Source: JBJXFY01 sp046155815 (GTDB taxonomy: Bacteria; Verrucomicrobiota; Verrucomicrobiia; Limisphaerales; CAIMTB01). Taken from it: 10,258 nt of DNA. The notes below the pieces were generated by a model, which ran no database searches, was not told the DNA's origin, and was given only the letters and a program-made list of their open reading frames with translations. Shown here one piece after another: positions 7,429 through 10,258 of the stretch. How positions within the stretch are numbered: position 1 is the first letter of the stretch; every line of letters begins with the position of its first letter. The stretch is taken from the NCBI GenBank assembly GCA_046155815.1, contig JBJXFY010000425.1, positions 1 through 10,258 on the forward strand. Reading direction: 5' to 3'. The position numbers were made by a program, and so were the translations under genes.

Positions 7429-7453
7429 TTTCCCCACGGTTTTCCCCACAGTT
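7429..7453 (+). repeat. tandem 12-bp direct repeats, candidate integrase arm sites
   Basis: TTTCCCCACGGTT (7429-7441) is followed, with one shared base, by TTTCCCCACAGTT (7441-7453). The two copies match at 12 of 13 positions with a 12-bp period. A looser third unit (TAACCACAACAA) may follow. The pair begins 32 bp after the tRNA 3' end, between the proposed core site and int, where arm-type integrase or excisionase sites commonly lie. A coincidental repeat cannot be excluded. Apart from this repeat and the dyad at 7475-7497, the 126-base gap 7397-7522 shows nothing I can name. Confidence 0.5.
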
Positions 7454-7474
7454 AACCACAACAACAGGGGCGAC

Positions 7475-7497
7475 GTGGGCCGGGTGGTCTGGCCCAC
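7475..7497. repeat. 7-bp inverted repeat before the 81-aa gene
   Basis: GTGGGCC (7475-7481) pairs with GGCCCAC (7491-7497) across nine bases. It sits 25 bases upstream of the 81-aa gene's start, so it could be an operator-type dyad or a leader hairpin. It is short for a GC-rich sequence, and no function is shown. Confidence 0.25.
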
Positions 7498-7522
7498 CGG
7501 ACTCCTGGGATTGGAGAACAAC

Positions 7523-7768
7523 ATGCTGACGACCGATGAGAAAATTGATCGTGCTCTGGCCCGGAAGGCTGGAAGCGCGCTGGCGAGGATTATGTTCCGT
7601 TCCCTTCAGCGCGGGGAGGACCCAGATTACGTCCGCGGCCTACCCGAGGATGTGAAGCGTGCCATGCAGCGAACTCTTGAGACCATGCAGTCGGAGTGGC
7701 GCGAAGGCCGGAGCCGGTCGGATAGGTTCAAGATGCCTGACCTTGGCGGCTTTGCGGCAGAGAACTGA
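7523..7768 (+). CDS. hypothetical protein, 81 aa, between att site and integrase
   Basis: I do not recognise this protein. It is 81 aa, highly charged and predicted mostly helical (TTDEKIDRALARKAGSALAR, then LPEDVKRAMQRTLETMQSEW), with no membrane segment or Cys/His metal motif. ATG 7523 is preferred over the longer reading at 7424 because GGAG (7512-7515) lies seven bases upstream. The longer version would also translate the repeat region near the tRNA into unlikely sequence. It is the first gene of the element and points the same way as int. In this position small genes can encode directionality factors or regulators, but nothing in the protein shows a DNA-binding fold. A 6-bp stem (7791-7796 with 7804-7809) lies in the gap after it. 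Confidence 0.6.
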   Translation: MLTTDEKIDRALARKAGSALARIMFRSLQRGEDPDYVRGLPEDVKRAMQRTLETMQSEWREGRSRSDRFKMPDLGGFAAEN

Positions 7769-7835
7769 GCACTCCGGCAGGTTTCCGGGCCGGCGCAAAA
7801 CCAGCGCCGAAGGACCGCCGACAACCAGCCATTCC

Positions 7836-9125
7836 ATGAGCAGGGTCAAGACTGGCACGAAGGCCGGGCCAATGGCAGGCCCGGCCTTCCCCTTTGAGGT
7901 TGTTCACCGCAACGGCCGGGCGATGATTTACCGCTCTCAGAAGCCCGTCGCCGGCAAGCCCTACGTCCGCTACCGGCTTTCGATCTACGACGCTGACGGC
8001 CGCCGCACGCTCCGCGACTTCGCCGACTTCGGCGAGGCCGTCGAGGCGGCGAGGCAGCGGCTGGAAGCCCAGTCGCGCGGCCACGTCCTCGCGGAGACGT
8101 TGACGGGCAGCGAACTGGCCGAGTACCGGGCCGCGGTTGATGCGCTGCCGGAAGGAGTCGCCCTGCGCGAGGCGGTGGCGACCTACGCCGAGGCGGGCAA
8201 ACGGCTTGGAAGCGTTCCGCTCCTGGAGGCCGCCAAGGACTACGCGCGCCGGTTCCCGGCCACAATGCCCCGCATCACAGTGTCTGACGCCGTGGCGCAG
8301 TTCCTTGGGGCCAAGCGGCAGGACCAGCTTTCCGCGCGTCACATTGACGACCTCCGCCTTTCATGCGAGCGCCTTCAGCGGTCCTTCACCGGCGGGCTTC
8401 TGACCGTCACGGGGCCGGCGCTGCGGGAGTGGTTCGAGCAGCAGCAGCTTGGCCCCCGGTCGTGGAACAACCTTCGCAACTCACTCGTGACATTCTTCAT
8501 GTTTGCCATCCGGCGGGGATGGCTCCCGCGCGACTGGCATGAGTTCGAGGCGGTCGAGGTACGCCGCGTCCGCGGCGGGGCAATCACCACCTACACCGCC
8601 GACGAGCTTTCCCGGCTGCTCGCCGCCGCGCCGCCGAAGCTGCTCCCCGTCGTGGCCGTGCAGGCGTTCACGGGGGCGAGGGGCGAGGAAGCCCGACGGC
8701 TGGACTGGCAGAACATCCGGCTGGCGGACGGCCTCGTTGAACTCGCGGCCGACAAGACAAAGACCCGGAGCCGGCGGCTGGTTCCCGTGCTTGATGCGCT
8801 GCGCGCATGGCTTGGCGACCTTCAGCCCGTGGACGGCCACGCACCGCTTTGGAACGACAGCCGGCCGTACTACTTCGAGGCCATGCGCAACCTGGCGCAG
8901 GCGGCCGGCGTCACTCTCCGGCCCAACGCGCTTCGACACACATGGATTTCCGCCCGCGTCGCCGTCGTGAAGAACGTCAACGAGGTCGCCCTTGAGGCCG
9001 GCAACTCTCCGCAGATCATCTTCGCGAACTACCGCGAACTGATGACACCCGCTCAGGCTGAGGCGTGGTTTGGAGTCATGCCCTCCCGTCCCGCAAACGT
9101 AGTTGCCCTGCCGAAGGTGGCTTGA
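7836..9125 (+). CDS. int: tyrosine recombinase / site-specific integrase
   Basis: From ATG 7836 this is 429 aa. An N-terminal region (about 18-85, FPFEVV ... IYRS ... YDADGRRTLRDFADF) resembles the arm-binding start of verrucomicrobial integrases. A core-binding SAM-like helical domain (about 147-235) and a catalytic domain (255-415) follow. Active-site residues: R282 (FTGARGEEARRLDW), K307 or K309 (DKTKTR), R367 and H368 (NALRHT), and nucleophile Y399 (FANYREL). Asn replaces His at the first position of box II (N364) and at the His/Trp position (N390, EAGNSP). I recall the second change as common in related integrases. The start is uncertain: ATG 7872 has GAAGG eight bases upstream and would give 417 aa, but that site lies within a hairpin. 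The role inferred is insertion and excision of this element at the adjacent tRNA-Glu. Confidence 0.93.
   Translation: MSRVKTGTKAGPMAGPAFPFEVVHRNGRAMIYRSQKPVAGKPYVRYRLSIYDADGRRTLRDFADFGEAVEAARQRLEAQSRGHVLAETLTGSELAEYRAAVDALPEGVALREAVATYAEAGKRLGSVPLLEAAKDYARRFPATMPRITVSDAVAQFLGAKRQDQLSARHIDDLRLSCERLQRSFTGGLLTVTGPALREWFEQQQLGPRSWNNLRNSLVTFFMFAIRRGWLPRDWHEFEAVEVRRVRGGAITTYTADELSRLLAAAPPKLLPVVAVQAFTGARGEEARRLDWQNIRLADGLVELAADKTKTRSRRLVPVLDALRAWLGDLQPVDGHAPLWNDSRPYYFEAMRNLAQAAGVTLRPNALRHTWISARVAVVKNVNEVALEAGNSPQIIFANYRELMTPAQAEAWFGVMPSRPANVVALPKVA
7859..7889 (+). promoter_or_regulatory. 12-bp perfect hairpin over an alternative int start
   Basis: GAAGGCCGGGCC (7859-7870) pairs perfectly with GGCCCGGCCTTC (7878-7889) around a 7-base loop AATGGCA. 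The loop holds ATG 7872-7874, and the 5' arm holds the candidate ribosome binding site GAAGG. The stem could mask the start and dampen integrase translation. It also resembles the stem of an intrinsic terminator, although it is followed by CCCCTTTG and not a T-run. If translation starts at 7836 the hairpin lies inside the coding sequence. The structure is seen; its role is inferred. Confidence 0.5.
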
Positions 9126-9128
9126 TTC

Positions 9129-9821
9129 ATGCCGCGGCCCCTTAAAGCAAAACCACCGAACGCCGGAAATGTCTCTGGCTATTCAGCGCATTGGCAAGAA
9201 GCGGTTAACCTACTTGCAGAACTTGGCGCGCCACCTGGCTGGGGTCGTAAGGAAGCCGAACTTCTAATTAGCGTTCTTGTTCGCAACCGCCGCGATGATT
9301 CTGAATTGAAAGCGTGGTATGAAAAAAAGCTTCCAAAAATACTCAAGAAGGGAATGCCTCTGACGCCAAAGATGGAAAAGAGTTTGAAGCAGGAGGCCAA
9401 GCGTAGAATAGAAAATGATCGGGCCAGGGGTGACCTGCTACCTCGGTTGACCCTGGAAGCTCCAAATATAGTCGCAAAATTCCTCGAAAAATTCGGAAAT
9501 CGGAGATCCGTTGTCGCCGAGGTGGCTGCTATGCTAGTTCATTCACCTGTGCTATGGGAGGCACATGTGCGAGGCAATGGAGACCATGACGGCGCACTCT
9601 ATTTGCTGAAATGCTGCGGGCTTGATGTCTCGGCCAAGAAGTTTTCCGAGGCCAAAGCCGTGGCCGCGAGAATGCTGGAAGACGATCCTACTGTGCTCCG
9701 CACGCTTCGGTCCGTCGCCCATCCGATGTCATGGAAAGAGCTTCGTGCATGGCAAATGATCTTCAAGAATCAGCGGCGGCGTTCTGACCTGAAGTCTTCT
9801 GGAAATGTCAAGCCACTGTAA
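9129..9821 (+). CDS. hypothetical protein, 230 aa, AT-richer cargo gene
   Basis: I do not recognise this protein. It starts three bases after the int stop (ATG 9129). An AAGG lies upstream (9116-9119), but its spacing is long. The protein is soluble, basic and mostly helical. Residues 20-75 (HWQEAVNLLAELGAPPGWGR, then AELLISVLVRNRRDDSELKAWY) are followed by a Lys-rich segment (67-100), a helical middle (105-165) with KCCGLDV, and a basic C-terminus (NQRRRSDLKSS). No catalytic motif, membrane helix or HTH is evident. The base composition is visibly less GC-rich, roughly half G+C by eye, than int or the bat genes, and its codons are mixed. This suggests separate or recent acquisition. Tight linkage to int suggests co-transcription. 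It could be a defence, anti-defence or regulatory cargo protein, but nothing seen decides this. Confidence 0.75.
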   Translation: MPRPLKAKPPNAGNVSGYSAHWQEAVNLLAELGAPPGWGRKEAELLISVLVRNRRDDSELKAWYEKKLPKILKKGMPLTPKMEKSLKQEAKRRIENDRARGDLLPRLTLEAPNIVAKFLEKFGNRRSVVAEVAAMLVHSPVLWEAHVRGNGDHDGALYLLKCCGLDVSAKKFSEAKAVAARMLEDDPTVLRTLRSVAHPMSWKELRAWQMIFKNQRRRSDLKSSGNVKPL

Positions 9822-9901
9822 TTCCCTTCAGCTCTAAGGCGCGACTGGAATTTAGGGCCGTTGTGCGGCTGTGTGGCGGTGGCAGCCTGATTGCGTCTTT
9901 T

Positions 9902-10105
9902 ATGAACAACGACGCCATCACACAGCACGGCCTTCTGACCAAGAAAGAACTGGCCGACAGGCTCAAGGTTCATTACCGCACAATCGAGAACTGGCTTTTC
10001 GCCGGCAAGATTCCGTGCGTCCGACCGTCTTACCGCACGACACGTTTTGTTTGGGAAGACGTGCTCGCCGCCTTGAAGGATGAACGCACGAAGCGGCTTC
10101 GGTAG
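9902..10105 (+). CDS. excisionase/AlpA-type helix-turn-helix protein
   Basis: This 67-aa protein is almost entirely a winged-helix/MerR-like HTH of the excisionase (HTH_17) type. LLTKKELADRLKVHYRTIENWL (residues 11-32) forms the HTH, with the typical T-x-x-E-x-A-x-x-L and R-T-I-x-x-W pattern. GKIPCVRPSYRTTRFVWEDV (35-54) forms the wing and the R-F-x-x-x-D-V closing motif. Such proteins act as recombination directionality factors or as small activators of integrase or phage genes. ATG 9902 is chosen because the extension to 9863 reads as non-family sequence; no good Shine-Dalgarno sequence is present. The 80-base gap before it (9822-9901) shows no clear promoter. Its position after int supports control of excision, but it could instead regulate replication genes. 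Confidence 0.85.
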   Translation: MNNDAITQHGLLTKKELADRLKVHYRTIENWLFAGKIPCVRPSYRTTRFVWEDVLAALKDERTKRLR

Positions 10106-10140
10106 TGGCTGATCCTGGAGCCACTTTCATCCGACCGCAC

Positions 10141-10258
10141 ATGAGACCTTCGAGCATCAAGCCCGAGTTCTGGACCCACCGGATGCACCGCCGGCTGGAT
10201 GGAGACACGACTTGCGTCGCCATCGCGCTCCTGAACTACGCCGACGACGAGGGGCGTT
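10141..10258 (+). CDS. phage replication-initiator-like protein, 3'-truncated
   Basis: Only the first 39 codons are present (MRPSSIKPEFWTH, then RLDGDTTCVAIALLNYADDEGR); the gene continues past the right edge. The pattern S-I-K-P-E-F-W near the N-terminus followed by L-L-x-x-A-D-D-E-G-R is characteristic of the N-terminal winged-helix domain of phage and prophage replisome organiser or DnaD/DnaT-like proteins. That domain usually precedes a helicase-loader or DNA-binding domain. ATG 10141 fits the usual length before the motif. A GTG at 10105, overlapping the stop of the HTH gene, would add 12 residues. The gene suggests that the element carries its own replication functions, as a prophage, satellite or plasmid-like element would. 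The call rests on a short fragment. Confidence 0.6.
   Translation, partial: MRPSSIKPEFWTHRMHRRLDGDTTCVAIALLNYADDEGR

Noticed and set aside
7424..7522. Longer start for the 81-aa gene
   Set aside because: It would translate the tandem repeats and non-coding leader. The Shine-Dalgarno sequence GGAG at 7512-7515 supports ATG 7523.
7333..7524. Minus-strand reading frame of 63 codons containing GDPTGTRTRVPAVKG
   Set aside because: This is the familiar false protein made by translating a tRNA gene in reverse; the tRNA-Glu explains the sequence.
9822..9901. Gap before the HTH gene searched for a promoter or terminator
   Set aside because: No convincing -35/-10 pair, dyad with a T-run or conserved RNA pattern was found.

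Overview
The window has two parts. The first ~7.2 kb is a very GC-rich chromosomal operon of the MoxR/Bat (Bacteroides aerotolerance) type, all on the + strand. In order it holds a 5'-truncated MoxR-family AAA+ ATPase, a small Phd/YefM-like antitoxin-type protein, a DUF58 protein, a short single-pass membrane protein resembling DUF4381, BatA, a fused BatB-BatC protein and BatD. Four consecutive junctions, from the antitoxin-like gene to BatB-BatC, are 4-nt ATGA overlaps, and BatD follows one base later. This is therefore one tightly coupled transcription unit. In the usual model, MoxR acts as an ATP-driven chaperone on von Willebrand A (VWA) proteins carrying metal-ion-dependent adhesion sites (MIDAS). 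BatA and BatB display their VWA domains at the inner membrane, BatC supplies TPRs, and BatD contributes a large periplasmic beta-rich region. The operon is linked to envelope or oxidative stress tolerance in some bacteria, but its molecular function is unsettled.

A tRNA-Glu gene (anticodon TTC, CCA encoded) with a recognisable sigma70-type promoter follows at 7322-7396. Directly after it the character changes to that of an integrated mobile element. There are tandem 12-bp repeats 32 bp beyond the tRNA (candidate integrase arm sites), an 81-aa protein of unknown function, a tyrosine recombinase, a 230-aa protein of unknown function with clearly lower G+C, and a 67-aa excisionase/AlpA-type helix-turn-helix protein. 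The start of a protein resembling the N-terminal domain of phage replication initiators runs off the right edge. The arrangement tRNA 3' end - int - unknown gene - xis-like - rep-like is typical of the left end of a tRNA-targeted prophage, satellite or integrative element. The right attachment site lies outside the window.

The organism is probably a high-GC member of the Verrucomicrobiota or a related PVC-group lineage. This rests on the composition, the MoxR-DUF58-DUF4381-BatA-BatBC-BatD arrangement, and the style of the integrase and HTH protein (for example the ALEAGNSPQIIF segment of the integrase). That is recognition from memory and not a database result.

The points most worth following are the orphan antitoxin-like gene fixed inside the bat operon, the uncharacterised genes beside int, the candidate attachment-site architecture, and a 12-bp perfect hairpin that encloses a possible integrase start codon and its ribosome binding site. 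I see no CRISPR array, insertion sequence or recognisable defence system.
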